Shown piece after piece: positions 35,940-44,431 of a stretch of DNA of 57,807 bases. Every line of letters begins with the position of its first letter. Positions within the stretch are counted from its first letter, which is position 1. The stretch comes from Flavobacteriales bacterium (lineage in GTDB: Bacteria; Bacteroidota; Bacteroidia; Flavobacteriales; Flavobacteriaceae). The position numbers and the translations under genes were made by a program. The notes under the pieces were generated by a model. It ran no database searches, had not been told where the DNA came from, and saw only the letters and a program-made list of their open reading frames with translations. The DNA lies in assembly GCA_018335925.1 (NCBI GenBank), contig JAGXRF010000062.1, positions 1-57,807 of the forward strand, written 5' to 3'.

Positions 35940-38900
35940 TTAGTTAAAAGTATAACGCAAAGTAAACTGTGCTTGCCACACGTCAAATACCGATGCGTTT
36001 TTAGCAAAAGTTTTGTCCACCATTACTCTTTCTCCAGCTTCGTTTACATAAGTGTTCATTCTGAATTGTGGTACCCCGTTTGAATTGGTAGATACAAAAT
36101 TCAAAATGTTTGGAGCAATTGCTCTTTGCGAAACTCCCCAATCACTATTTAATAAGTTGGTAAAGTTCAAAATATCTGCACGGAATTGGAACGCATTTTT
36201 CTTGCCATTAATTCGGATGTTGAAATCTTGGGTTACCGACAAGTCTAAACGGTGCAAGAATGGTAAAACATGTCCGTTTCTTTCTGCATACTGTCCTCTT
36301 CTGGTAGATAAATAAGCATCTTGGTTGATGTAAGCATCAAAAGCTGCTCTTTGTTGTTCTTCTGTATATACTACTGCACTTGCACCTGAACCAACAGTTA
36401 ATGGCAAGAAAGTAATTTCGCTTGCATTGTTTGGAACGTAAATCAAGTCGTTGTTACTGATTCTATCTCCATTCATATCTCCTCCGTAAGAATATGAAAA
36501 CCTTCCGGTTCTTTCCCCTACATATCCTAAGTTGATAGAGGTTGCTCCACCCAATCCTTTACCGTATTCAATTCTGTATCCTAAAATACCAACCAAACGG
36601 TGTGGAATGTCGTTATTAGAGAAACTTACAGGTAAATCGTTGTTGCCGTTTACAGATCTTGCACCTGTCCAAGAACCAGCAGCAATTGAACCAGCTGACA
36701 ATAAATCGGTAGCAGTAGAATAGGTATAAGCAAACGATCCCCACAATCCTTTTTTATAAGGATATTCTAATTTAAAGGTAGTAGAATAAAAGTATCCTTC
36801 GTTGGTATTGGTTAATACAATTGCATTTGAAACGTTGTCGTTGATACGCACACCATTGTCGTTTCCGGCATAACGCGGTCTGTTATCTGCTCCGTTAAAT
36901 GTTCCTGTTGGGGCATCTAAATTGGCATTGTAATAGTGAATCGCATTGATGTTTTTATTAAAAATTCCTTCAATAGTACCAATAAATCCTAATGGTAATT
37001 TTTGGTCAATGGCAACGTTAGTTTTCCAAACTTGTGGGAATTTGAAATTGGTATCGGTAAATGCTAAGTCAAAAGTACTTGGCAAAGTTGGAGTTTCCGG
37101 GATAAAATATTGGTTTGGATTTGGTGTAAATCCATATCCTCCATTAGCCAATGCAGGTCCGGAAACATCAACAAATCCAGTTAACACTCCGTTGTTTCCA
37201 ATCGCATTAGATAAAAATACATAAGGAGGTCTTCCAGTAAATACTCCGGTACCACCACGCAATTGTGTGGTTGCATCTCCGTATAAATCCAAGTTAAAAC
37301 CAACTCTTGGCTCCCATAATAACTGTGATTTAGGCATATCTCCGGTGTTGAAACGCTGTCCGTTGATAAAGTCTAAATTAGTAATCGCCGGGTTTTCAAT
37401 AGCGGTATTCCCAAACCAAACATGACTTGCTCGCATACCGATAGTTAATTTGAAGTTATCGCTTAACTTCATTTGATCTTGGATGTACCAATCTAATTTA
37501 TTCGACTTCATAATTTGCATTGGCTCTACTCCACCTGGCAATGCAGAATAACGGAACTGAACTCTTGAAGGCAAAAAGGTAGTAGAAGGTGCAAAATTAT
37601 TGGCAGCCGATTCGTTAGCAGCATTATAAAAATCGTCTAATGAGTTGAATACAAATACCCCTTGTGAGCCTGGGAAAAATAAATTGTTGGATACAAATCT
37701 TTCGTAGTTAGCTCCAAATGTCCAAGTATGGTTGTTGCTATAGTAAGTGGTATTGTTGGTAAAGTGTAAGTTGGAATAGTTCAACTTGTTGCCCGGAGTA
37801 AATGGGTCCATCCCAACCGAAATAAAGTTAGGAGCATTGCTGGTTCCTCCTCTGATGTCGATTAATGGGAATAAAGCTCCTAAATAACCTCTGTCTTCAA
37901 TTTGCTTGTCGTAACCTGCAATAAAATTGTTGTGCCATTTGTCAGAAAACTTACTGTTTAATTCTGCAACTACCGAACGGGTATTGTCCATAATGGTATA
38001 GCCACCATTTCGGTATGACATAGAGTTTACATTGGTTCTACGATTTCCTACCCCTAAAGAAGTAGAGTTAGAAATTAACTCATCTGCTTCTGAATCGTGG
38101 TGCACATAACGAATCGAAAATTTATGGTTATCGTTAATGTTCCAGTCGATTTTTGCTAAGAATTTTTTAGAAATCGTATTGGCATTAAAATTTTCCCAAG
38201 GACCTGTTTCGTAGCCAAAAGTGTTTTGCATAAAGTTAGATAACTGTTGCATTTGCTCAAATGTTGGAGCAGATACTTGTGGGGTTGGGTTTGGAGATCC
38301 GGTAGAGGTCCAAGTTGTGGCTGGACGAATATTTTCGATGGTTTCAAAATTACCAAAGAAGAATAATTTATCTTTAATAATTGGAGTTCCAATACGTGCA
38401 CCCCAAATTTTTTCTTCAAAAGTTGCTGGTTGAATCTCAACTCCTGCTGCTTTTGTTCCGATAAAAGTTTTGCTATTGTTTCTCCATGAATGGTATACCG
38501 AACCTTCTACTTGGTTGGTACCACTTCTGGTTACTGCATTAATCCCAGAACCGGTAAATCCAGATTGACGAACATCGTAAGGAGCAATGTTAACTTGAAT
38601 TTCTTCTACTGCATCTAAAGAAATTGCCGAAGAACCTGTTCTACCACCAGCAGCAGCTTCGGTACCTAAACCAAAACCATTGTTAAATACTGAACCATCA
38701 ATGGTAAAGTTGTTCAAACGAGAATCTTGACCTCCAAAAGAGTTTCCGTTTCCGTTAGGGTTGTACTTGGTAATAGAGTTAATGGTTCTAGAACCTAAAG
38801 TAGGAACTGCATTTACTTCTCTATTGCTAAATTGCTGAGAAGCTCCGGTTCTTTCTTTAGAAAAAACATTATTTGATTTGGTTCCAACCAACACTACTTC

Positions 38901-39239
38901 ATCTAAAGCGGTTAGTTCTTCTACCAAAACCACATCCACATTTACTGTGTTTCCTAGTGGAGCAGTAATTTCATTTACTTCAGAAGTTTTGTAACCAACA
39001 TAGGATACTTTTACGGTGTAAGGTCCACCTGTTCTGATGTTTGGAATACCAAATCTTCCTTTGTCGTTGGTAGTTGCAAAGTACTTGGTACCTGATGGTT
39101 TGTGAATTACTTCTACAGTGGCTCCAGGCAATAATTCTGCTTTGTCGGTTTTTACTACCCCCGACATAGAGGATCCGGTTACCTGAGAATAACCACAAAA
39201 AGAAATCAAAAAGACAAAAATTGCTACAATTTTTTTCAT
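35940..39239 (-). CDS. TonB-dependent receptor, Oar-like, with N-terminal carboxypeptidase-regulatory domain
   Basis: This 1099-residue outer membrane protein has a signal peptide (about 1-18) and a beta-sandwich CarboxypepD_reg-like domain (about 22-105, with GSSMSGVVKTD). The plug contains GTKSNNVFSKERTGAS, FTIDGSVFNNGFG and VEEIQVNIAPYDVRQSGFTG (about 115-230). A long beta-barrel follows and ends in FTLRYTFN with the terminal aromatic. This is the Oar-type arrangement, whose members take up or secrete peptides or proteins across the outer membrane; Oar of Myxococcus exports the PopC protease. The ligand here is unknown. There is no SusD partner gene beside it, which argues against a polysaccharide role. 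It has its own terminator. Confidence 0.9.
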   Translation of the reverse strand: MKKIVAIFVFLISFCGYSQVTGSSMSGVVKTDKAELLPGATVEVIHKPSGTKYFATTNDKGRFGIPNIRTGGPYTVKVSYVGYKTSEVNEITAPLGNTVNVDVVLVEELTALDEVVLVGTKSNNVFSKERTGASQQFSNREVNAVPTLGSRTINSITKYNPNGNGNSFGGQDSRLNNFTIDGSVFNNGFGLGTEAAAGGRTGSSAISLDAVEEIQVNIAPYDVRQSGFTGSGINAVTRSGTNQVEGSVYHSWRNNSKTFIGTKAAGVEIQPATFEEKIWGARIGTPIIKDKLFFFGNFETIENIRPATTWTSTGSPNPTPQVSAPTFEQMQQLSNFMQNTFGYETGPWENFNANTISKKFLAKIDWNINDNHKFSIRYVHHDSEADELISNSTSLGVGNRRTNVNSMSYRNGGYTIMDNTRSVVAELNSKFSDKWHNNFIAGYDKQIEDRGYLGALFPLIDIRGGTSNAPNFISVGMDPFTPGNKLNYSNLHFTNNTTYYSNNHTWTFGANYERFVSNNLFFPGSQGVFVFNSLDDFYNAANESAANNFAPSTTFLPSRVQFRYSALPGGVEPMQIMKSNKLDWYIQDQMKLSDNFKLTIGMRASHVWFGNTAIENPAITNLDFINGQRFNTGDMPKSQLLWEPRVGFNLDLYGDATTQLRGGTGVFTGRPPYVFLSNAIGNNGVLTGFVDVSGPALANGGYGFTPNPNQYFIPETPTLPSTFDLAFTDTNFKFPQVWKTNVAIDQKLPLGFIGTIEGIFNKNINAIHYYNANLDAPTGTFNGADNRPRYAGNDNGVRINDNVSNAIVLTNTNEGYFYSTTFKLEYPYKKGLWGSFAYTYSTATDLLSAGSIAAGSWTGARSVNGNNDLPVSFSNNDIPHRLVGILGYRIEYGKGLGGATSINLGYVGERTGRFSYSYGGDMNGDRISNNDLIYVPNNASEITFLPLTVGSGASAVVYTEEQQRAAFDAYINQDAYLSTRRGQYAERNGHVLPFLHRLDLSVTQDFNIRINGKKNAFQFRADILNFTNLLNSDWGVSQRAIAPNILNFVSTNSNGVPQFRMNTYVNEAGERVMVDKTFAKNASVFDVWQAQFTLRYTFN

Positions 39240-39417
39240 GGGTGTTGTTAGTTTGTTTTAGGCCACAAAATTCCGATAAAGAAATCTTAAAAAGGTTAAG
39301 CTATTGTTAATTCGTTAGAAGATTCTCAGGAAAAAAGCCTCTATTGAATAATTAATTTTATATTAATGGTAATTTAACGATTACATTAAACAATCTTCAA
39401 AAAACAAGACGTAAAAA

Positions 39418-39441
39418 AAGCTTGTTGACAACAACAAGCTT
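39418..39441 (-). terminator. Intrinsic terminator of the acidic protein gene
   Basis: A 10-bp stem (39418-39427 with 39432-39441) has loop ACAA, followed on the minus strand by a run of seven T residues. It lies 23 bases past the stop codon of the Glu-rich protein gene. Confidence 0.88.
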
Positions 39442-39464
39442 GAAAATTTAAATATGTAACGTTT

Positions 39465-40433
39465 TTACAAAAAATTCTTTTCCACAATTTGTAAAAAACG
39501 TTGGGCATATTCTTCTTTGCCTGCCCATTGGTCATAGTCTGGTTTTACCAAATCTTCAATAAATTGTAAAGCCTCTTCGTGGGTTTCAAAAGTATTTAAT
39601 TGCGAAACCACTCGGTTAAAATCTTCATTACTTCCGGCAAACAAGTGTTTTACAAACGCAATACGATCATTTAAACCAAATGTAATTCCTTTGTTCAACA
39701 CATCATTTAATGATGCTGCTGGTTTGGCAACTTTTTGTTGGATGCTCTCAGTAACTACAGACACAACTTCTTTTACAATTTCTTGATTTTCAGAAATAAT
39801 TTCCGTGGTGGTAAGGGTTTCTTCTTTTTTGGTTTCCACTTTAATAAACTCTAAGTCTTGGAAACCTTCACCAATAATTTCGTGTAACGTAGGTTTTGCT
39901 TCTTCTATTACTTCGTCTGCTATTGGCTCAAATAACGTAGGAGTTTCCTCTAAAGATTCTTCTTCAGCAAGGATTTCTTCTGTTGCTTCTTCGGATATTA
40001 TTTCAGGTGTTTCTTCCGCAATAACTTCTTCTATGGCAGCTTCAACCATTTCCTCTTCTTCATTAATTATTTCTAAAGTCTCTTCTACATCTTCTGCATC
40101 AGATTCCTCAGCTACAACAGGCTCCTCTGTCACTTCCTCTTTTTCTAGGATTTCTTCGGAAATAATCTCCTCTTTGGTAACTTCTTCTACCAAAAGATTG
40201 GCAACTACATTTTCAGCAGGTGCGTTGGTAAAACTCTCTAATTTTTCGGCTAACTTTTCCGCAGGGACATCTTCTGCTAAACTTTGGTAATGATTTTCAT
40301 AAAAATGCAAAATCGCAATTTTCTCATACAAATTTTTCGATTCTACATACAGTTGTGGTAAGTCCTCTTTGCCAGTTAATTTAAGAACTCTATGAGCAAT
40401 ACTAATCAACTCTTGTTCTAATTTTTTCTTCAT
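39465..40433 (-). CDS. Acidic Glu-rich protein with conserved ends, function unknown
   Basis: This 322-residue protein has a helical N-terminal region (1-75, LEQELISIAHRVLKLTGK), a long disordered, strongly acidic middle (about 80-225) built of irregular EEVxxEE and IxEE repeats, and a folded-looking C-terminal region (about 238-322, SLNDVLNKGITFGLNDRIAFV then FIEDLVKPDYDQWAGKEEYA). The conserved-looking ends joined by a variable acidic linker recall a family I have seen across Flavobacteriia with no known role. No signal peptide or membrane helix is seen, so it is cytoplasmic. It is divergent from tdk, with a shared palindromic promoter region. Confidence 0.75.
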   Translation of the reverse strand: MKKKLEQELISIAHRVLKLTGKEDLPQLYVESKNLYEKIAILHFYENHYQSLAEDVPAEKLAEKLESFTNAPAENVVANLLVEEVTKEEIISEEILEKEEVTEEPVVAEESDAEDVEETLEIINEEEEMVEAAIEEVIAEETPEIISEEATEEILAEEESLEETPTLFEPIADEVIEEAKPTLHEIIGEGFQDLEFIKVETKKEETLTTTEIISENQEIVKEVVSVVTESIQQKVAKPAASLNDVLNKGITFGLNDRIAFVKHLFAGSNEDFNRVVSQLNTFETHEEALQFIEDLVKPDYDQWAGKEEYAQRFLQIVEKNFL

Positions 40434-40473
40434 AAGTTAGGGATTTGTATGCCGTTAATGCGTTTTTATTTAA

Positions 40474-40498
40474 TACATTTGTTTGCATTACAAATGTA
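40474..40498. promoter_or_regulatory. Palindromic back-to-back -7 boxes between the acidic protein gene and tdk
   Basis: TACATTTG at 40474-40481 (plus) and the same box on the minus strand at 40498-40491 form a perfect 8-bp inverted repeat with a 9-base centre. Each box fits TAnnTTTG and points to one of the divergent genes. Neither has a good TTTG at standard spacing, so the promoter call is tentative. Confidence 0.5.
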
Positions 40499-40535
40499 AC
40501 AGAAAGTATTCTTTATCTCCTATTAATTTTTAAAA

Positions 40536-41123
40536 ATGTTTCTCGAAAATACGGTTAATCATGAAGAACAATTTGGCTGGATTGAAGTGATTTGCGGTTC
40601 GATGTTCTCCGGAAAAACAGAAGAATTGATTCGCAGATTAAAACGTGCCCAGTTTGCCAAACAAAAAGTAGAAATTTTTAAACCTGCGATAGATACACGC
40701 TATCATGACGAAATGGTTGTTTCGCACGATGCCAACGAAATTCGCTCTACTCCTGTTCCGGCTGCTGCCAATATTCGAATTTTAGCCCAAGGTTGCGATG
40801 TGGTTGGCATTGATGAAGCCCAGTTTTTTGACGATGAAATTGTTTCTATTTGTAATGATTTGGCAAACTCCGGCATTAGGGTAATTGTAGCCGGATTAGA
40901 CATGGATTTTAAAGGAAATCCGTTCGGACCCATGCCTGCCTTAATGGCAACAGCCGAATACGTTACCAAAGTACATGCTGTTTGCACCCGAACCGGAAAT
41001 TTAGCCCACTATAGCTTTAGAAAAGCCAACGACGAAAAATTAGTTTTACTAGGTGAAACCGAAGAATACGAACCTTTAAGCAGAGCAGCTTACTACAAAG
41101 CAATGCGAGAAGAAAAAGAATGA
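40536..41123 (+). CDS. tdk: Thymidine kinase
   Basis: This 195-residue type II thymidine kinase phosphorylates thymidine to dTMP in the salvage pathway. It has the P-loop [11 protein letters not shown] (about 22-32), the KPAIDTRY lasso region, the catalytic GIDEAQFF near residue 91 and [16 protein letters not shown]. The zinc-binding Cys pairs of many type II enzymes are missing: the first site reads HAVCTRTGN with only one Cys. I recall the same in other Bacteroidota enzymes. It is convergent with the AT-rich accessory module, with only 2 bases between stops. Confidence 0.95.
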   Translation: MFLENTVNHEEQFGWIEVICGSMFSGKTEELIRRLKRAQFAKQKVEIFKPAIDTRYHDEMVVSHDANEIRSTPVPAAANIRILAQGCDVVGIDEAQFFDDEIVSICNDLANSGIRVIVAGLDMDFKGNPFGPMPALMATAEYVTKVHAVCTRTGNLAHYSFRKANDEKLVLLGETEEYEPLSRAAYYKAMREEKE

Positions 41124-41125
41124 GG

Positions 41126-41749
41126 TTATATTTTTACAATTTTTTTTATAACTTTATTCTCATTATGTTTTAGTATCAAAAAATAATAACCATTATCCAA
41201 ATTGCTTAAATCAATAGAGTTATTAATTATTGAATTCTTTGCTACGATTTTACCTGTTACATCAAATAATTCATAATTCAACTCTAGATTTGAAAAAGAT
41301 AAATAGATATAGTCCATTGTTGGATTAGGACTGATTGTTATACTTGAAAATTCATTACTTGTTGTTGAAAGAACTTCGGAAATTGTTAATGTACCTATTT
41401 CACATTGTGTTGGAATCCAACCCGTGAAAGGAGGTAATAAACTATTAGGAACTTGAGGATTATAAAAACCATAATTTAGTATATCAAAAGCATATAAAAC
41501 CCATTTAATACCATCAAAACCTATGTAAACAGTTATGTTCTGCTGTTCTTCCGTATCAAAATAACTAAAGCTATATTGATTTTTTCCATTTAATACATTA
41601 TTAAAAGTGTAAATTGAAGACAGATCAGAGCATTCATCAGTAATGCTAACATTTAATGGATTTTGGGAATATAGAGTAGTTAAACTTATAAAAAAGAATA
41701 TTTTTTTAAAGCTTAAAAAGTTGTATTTTTTAAAAAGTTGATTATTCAT
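41126..41749 (-). CDS. Small secreted protein with T9SS type A sorting domain
   Basis: This 207-residue protein has a hydrophobic leader (about residues 12-28, FFISLTTLYSQ), a middle region of about 90 residues with no recognised domain, and a C-terminal T9SS type A sorting domain. The sorting domain starts at about residue 135 with ISPNPTMDYIYLSF and ends NENKVIKKIVKI, with the DLSNLDNGYYFLIL motif. It should pass through Sec and then T9SS. The passenger is too small to be an enzyme of known type; it may be a binding partner or inhibitor of the neighbouring metallopeptidase. It lies 3 bases after the preceding lipoprotein gene in a tight operon. Confidence 0.75.
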   Translation of the reverse strand: MNNQLFKKYNFLSFKKIFFFISLTTLYSQNPLNVSITDECSDLSSIYTFNNVLNGKNQYSFSYFDTEEQQNITVYIGFDGIKWVLYAFDILNYGFYNPQVPNSLLPPFTGWIPTQCEIGTLTISEVLSTTSNEFSSITISPNPTMDYIYLSFSNLELNYELFDVTGKIVAKNSIINNSIDLSNLDNGYYFLILKHNENKVIKKIVKI

Positions 41750-41752
41750 AGA

Positions 41753-42292
41753 TTATTGAACTGTAAAGTTGATTAAAAAATCTTCGTTATGCCCGGCAAC
41801 TGTTGTGTTGATTATATAGGCATTACATATTGGGTTGCCAATAAAAAATATTTTTTCATTCCTTACATTCAAACTATAATTATCGGGTTTTAAAAATTTA
41901 ATTTTAACAATCAATTCATACGAATTGTTTTCAAAATTATATAACAAATACATTCTATCAAGATCATCACTAATCATGTTATATTCTCCTTTAATTACTG
42001 TAACATCGTTACCTTTAAATAAATTATCAATTCCAGATTCTAATCTTGCTGTTTGATTCAATATATTTTGTCTGATGTCTAAAACATTGCCAAAGTAGTT
42101 GTTTTCAGATGGTACACTTAACGAAAACAATACTTCATCACCAATAGAATAAGTGCTTTGTAAAGGGGTTATTGTTGATAAACCATTTATATTAGCAATT
42201 CTATTTTGTAAATTACACTGGTCTAATGATTCTATTTCGTTTGGACAAGCATAAAGCAAAAAAATGAATGGAAGTAGAATTTTTTTTTTCAT
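41753..42292 (-). CDS. Hypothetical lipoprotein with poly-A tract after the start codon
   Basis: This 179-residue protein has a lipoprotein signal MKKKILLPFIFLLYACPN, with the lipobox Cys at residue 16. The mature part is beta-rich (probably Ig-like) with no family I recognise. The ATG is followed by a run of ten A residues (42280-42289 on the minus strand), encoding the KKK and part of the next codon, a place where slippage would shift the frame. It is 12 bases downstream of the metallopeptidase gene and 3 bases upstream of the T9SS protein gene, so the three are one operon. Confidence 0.7.
   Translation of the reverse strand: MKKKILLPFIFLLYACPNEIESLDQCNLQNRIANINGLSTITPLQSTYSIGDEVLFSLSVPSENNYFGNVLDIRQNILNQTARLESGIDNLFKGNDVTVIKGEYNMISDDLDRMYLLYNFENNSYELIVKIKFLKPDNYSLNVRNEKIFFIGNPICNAYIINTTVAGHNEDFLINFTVQ
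42280..42289 (-). repeat. Ten-base homopolymer at the 5' end of the lipoprotein gene
   Basis: There is a run of ten T on the plus strand (A10 on the coding strand) directly after the ATG of the lipoprotein gene. It is the longest homopolymer I noticed inside a coding region of this window. Confidence 0.85.
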
Positions 42293-42304
42293 TGCAGTTC
42301 TAAT

Positions 42305-43630
42305 TTAAAAATATTGGCAATAATAACCATAAGAACAAAACAAATCATTTAAATTGATAAAATTTTGATTAGGATAAGTTAAGCCATAGTGACTTACTAA
42401 CGCTTGTCTTAGGTCGTTAGCTGATCGAATATTTCCTGTTAATCTATTGTAAATAGGGCTTAATATCAACTGATTATTATTAATTGCTATGGAATAATTA
42501 TCTGTTATTAGATTTATTTGTGCATTTGTTGTGCCGTTTCTTCTCCTCGATAATGTATCTGAATTATTATCAAGTAAATCCCAAAATATACCAGTCATAA
42601 ACCAAGACTTCGTTAATGTTCTGGTAAAACTCATTGGTTTATCATACACATCAAAGTTTTCCATCAAATTATTAGAAGTATTTAAATTATAAATTTGCCC
42701 TAAATTTTCTTGAACATCTCTAATGTGTGATTTACCATAATTAAATAAGCTACATTTTACCTCTGTAAAATAAGCCCAACCTTCCGCTATAGAAATAATG
42801 TCACCTCTAGTTGGGTTAGGTTGCATACCATTACCGTAGGGACCACCAAAATTAGAATCATTATAAAATTCTGATGATACAAGTAATGCCCAGAAAGAAG
42901 TCCCTGCTTTGTATGAATGGGATGAATGGGATGATTCATGTGCTACTGTTTGATGTATCCACAAAGAATTGTGAATATTATTTATTCTTTTGCTATTTAT
43001 ACCGTATGCATGATCTGGTCTTAAATGATTTGGCAATATTCCTACTATAAGCGAACCTATAGAAGTAAGAAAATTAACAAATACATTATTCCAATTTGAC
43101 AAACCAAGGTTTTGAAATGCAACATCTTGAATGAGTAAAGGGTAATTATAAAACATAGGAGCACTTGAAGAACTCCCAGAAGTGCACCAAACATTTAAAT
43201 TATAAACAGGTATTATGCCTGAATGATTTGCAAATTTATTATACTTTATTAAACCATTGTGAATAGTTGCCTTGTACCATAAGTGGTATGTGCTTGAAGA
43301 GGTTGAATAATCAATGAAATATAGCCTATTATTATTGTGTCTATTCATTGAATGAAAATGATCTGAAACTTTTATACCTAATATTTCAGTCCAAGATTTT
43401 CTTATTGTAAAATTTCCTCGCCATTTACCTCTAATATTAATCTCACCTCTACAACTTCTTTCCGCATTATAATTACCTAATTCATCAGTGTTAGTATAAT
43501 GCCACCAAAACCAAGAACCATAAGAAATAACAGCATTACTTAAACCTTCTGCAATATTATTTTCAGTGTTTTTTACTGTTATTCTTCCTTTAGGCTTCCA
43601 TTTTCTACCAAAAATGTTCATAAATTGCAT
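42305..43630 (-). CDS. HExxH metallopeptidase-like protein, C-terminal fragment of a frameshifted gene
   Basis: This open frame of at least 441 residues contains a zinc-site motif HESSHSSH (H231, E232, H235). It is followed 48 residues after the second His by AEGWAYFTE (E283), the arrangement of gluzincin peptidases (HExxH plus a downstream Glu). The N-terminal part (GRITVKNTENNIAEGLSNAVI, DELGNYN) is a carboxypeptidase-regulatory-like beta sandwich. No start with a signal sequence exists here. The frame stays open upstream to the homopolymer at 43925-43933, where it joins the lipoprotein fragment upstream. Removing one T gives one continuous 672-residue lipoprotein with the zinc motif at about 462-466. 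As it stands, this part would be made only after slippage or reinitiation. Confidence 0.75.
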   Translation of the reverse strand: MQFMNIFGRKWKPKGRITVKNTENNIAEGLSNAVISYGSWFWWHYTNTDELGNYNAERSCRGEINIRGKWRGNFTIRKSWTEILGIKVSDHFHSMNRHNNNRLYFIDYSTSSSTYHLWYKATIHNGLIKYNKFANHSGIIPVYNLNVWCTSGSSSSAPMFYNYPLLIQDVAFQNLGLSNWNNVFVNFLTSIGSLIVGILPNHLRPDHAYGINSKRINNIHNSLWIHQTVAHESSHSSHSYKAGTSFWALLVSSEFYNDSNFGGPYGNGMQPNPTRGDIISIAEGWAYFTEVKCSLFNYGKSHIRDVQENLGQIYNLNTSNNLMENFDVYDKPMSFTRTLTKSWFMTGIFWDLLDNNSDTLSRRRNGTTNAQINLITDNYSIAINNNQLILSPIYNRLTGNIRSANDLRQALVSHYGLTYPNQNFINLNDLFCSYGYYCQYF

Positions 43631-43922
43631 TTGCTGTTGAGATCTTAAGTTTCTTAAATAATCCGGTAAGGTCTCTAAAGTAATTGATAAATCATCAAAT
43701 CTTAATTGATCTTCGAAACCATTTAAAACAAATGAAACGGTTTCAACATCAAACTCTTCTTCTCTGGGATAGTATAAATAATCAATAATTTCAATATCTA
43801 AATGATCAAACTCAACAAAATCTTTTGAAACTACAGTATAAACAGGATGGTATAAGTCACTTTCATCTACTGGCTCCGCAAAATAATCTCCATTTTCGAT
43901 AATCTCATACCCTAAGGGATAA

Positions 43923-44324
43923 TCAAAAAAAAACAGGTATTTCTTTTTTACCTACATAATTTTGAATCTGATTATTTTCAAATGAGTCTAAAAACTCTAA
44001 CTCCTGCTCGTTTCTAGGTGTAATTTTAATATGATAGTAGTTTGCATTTACTACTTTATTATTGAACTGTGAATCCTCAACTAAACTGTTATAGTAATTA
44101 AATGCGTCTTGCATACTTTCAACAGAATATGGATTATTCAATTTTCTACCTAATATTATTTTTATATTTTCCGGATTAGTTCTGTAATCATTCTCGGATT
44201 GCACACTTTCGATTCTATTGTAAATCGACTGATTGAGTTCTTCATCTTCATTTTTTATAATTTCTTCTGAACAAGAATACAGTGTTAATAAATTTACAAA
44301 TAAATATAATTTTTTTACGTTCAT
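43923..44324 (-). CDS. Lipoprotein N-terminal fragment of the frameshifted metallopeptidase gene
   Basis: This 133-residue open frame starts with a lipoprotein signal (LYLFVNLLTLYSCSEE, Cys at residue 18). It ends by chance just after a run of nine T, with the last residues PVFF and a TGA made by the frameshift. The sequence after the run continues in another frame as DYPLGYEIIENGDYFAEP, with the same character and no stop, into the metallopeptidase frame. Together they form a surface or periplasmic lipoprotein metallopeptidase. If the sequence is right, the cell makes a short lipoprotein unless the frame is restored. Confidence 0.75.
   Translation of the reverse strand: MNVKKLYLFVNLLTLYSCSEEIIKNEDEELNQSIYNRIESVQSENDYRTNPENIKIILGRKLNNPYSVESMQDAFNYYNSLVEDSQFNNKVVNANYYHIKITPRNEQELEFLDSFENNQIQNYVGKKEIPVFF
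43925..43933 (-). repeat. Nine-base homopolymer at the frameshift point
   Basis: Nine A on the plus strand (T9 on the coding strand) at 43925-43933. Eight T would join the two fragments in frame. This is a typical site for slipped-strand change, transcriptional slippage or a sequencing error. Confidence 0.9.
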
Positions 44325-44347
44325 AATCTAAATTGTTATCAATGTTT

Positions 44348-44382
44348 TTGTAAAAATATCAGTAAATAAATTTGTACATTTG
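44348..44382 (+). promoter_or_regulatory. Promoter region of the XRE regulator
   Basis: TTG at 44348-44350, a 16-base spacer and TAAATTTG at 44367-44374 are followed directly by a second box, TACATTTG, at 44375-44382. Two tandem -7 boxes precede the XRE-family gene by about 50 bases. The region is shared with the divergent metallopeptidase operon. Confidence 0.5.
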
Positions 44383-44431
44383 TTTAAAAATTTCATTTTT
44401 TAGAACTATTTCGTCATAAACAAGAATTAAT

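Noticed and set aside
39805..40290. Long plus-strand open frame (161 residues, Ser-rich) opposite the acidic protein gene
   Set aside because: It is the mirror image of Glu codon repeats (GAA/GAG read as TTC/CTC in other frames), with low-complexity Ser/Ile/Thr content and no start context. It is an antisense artefact.
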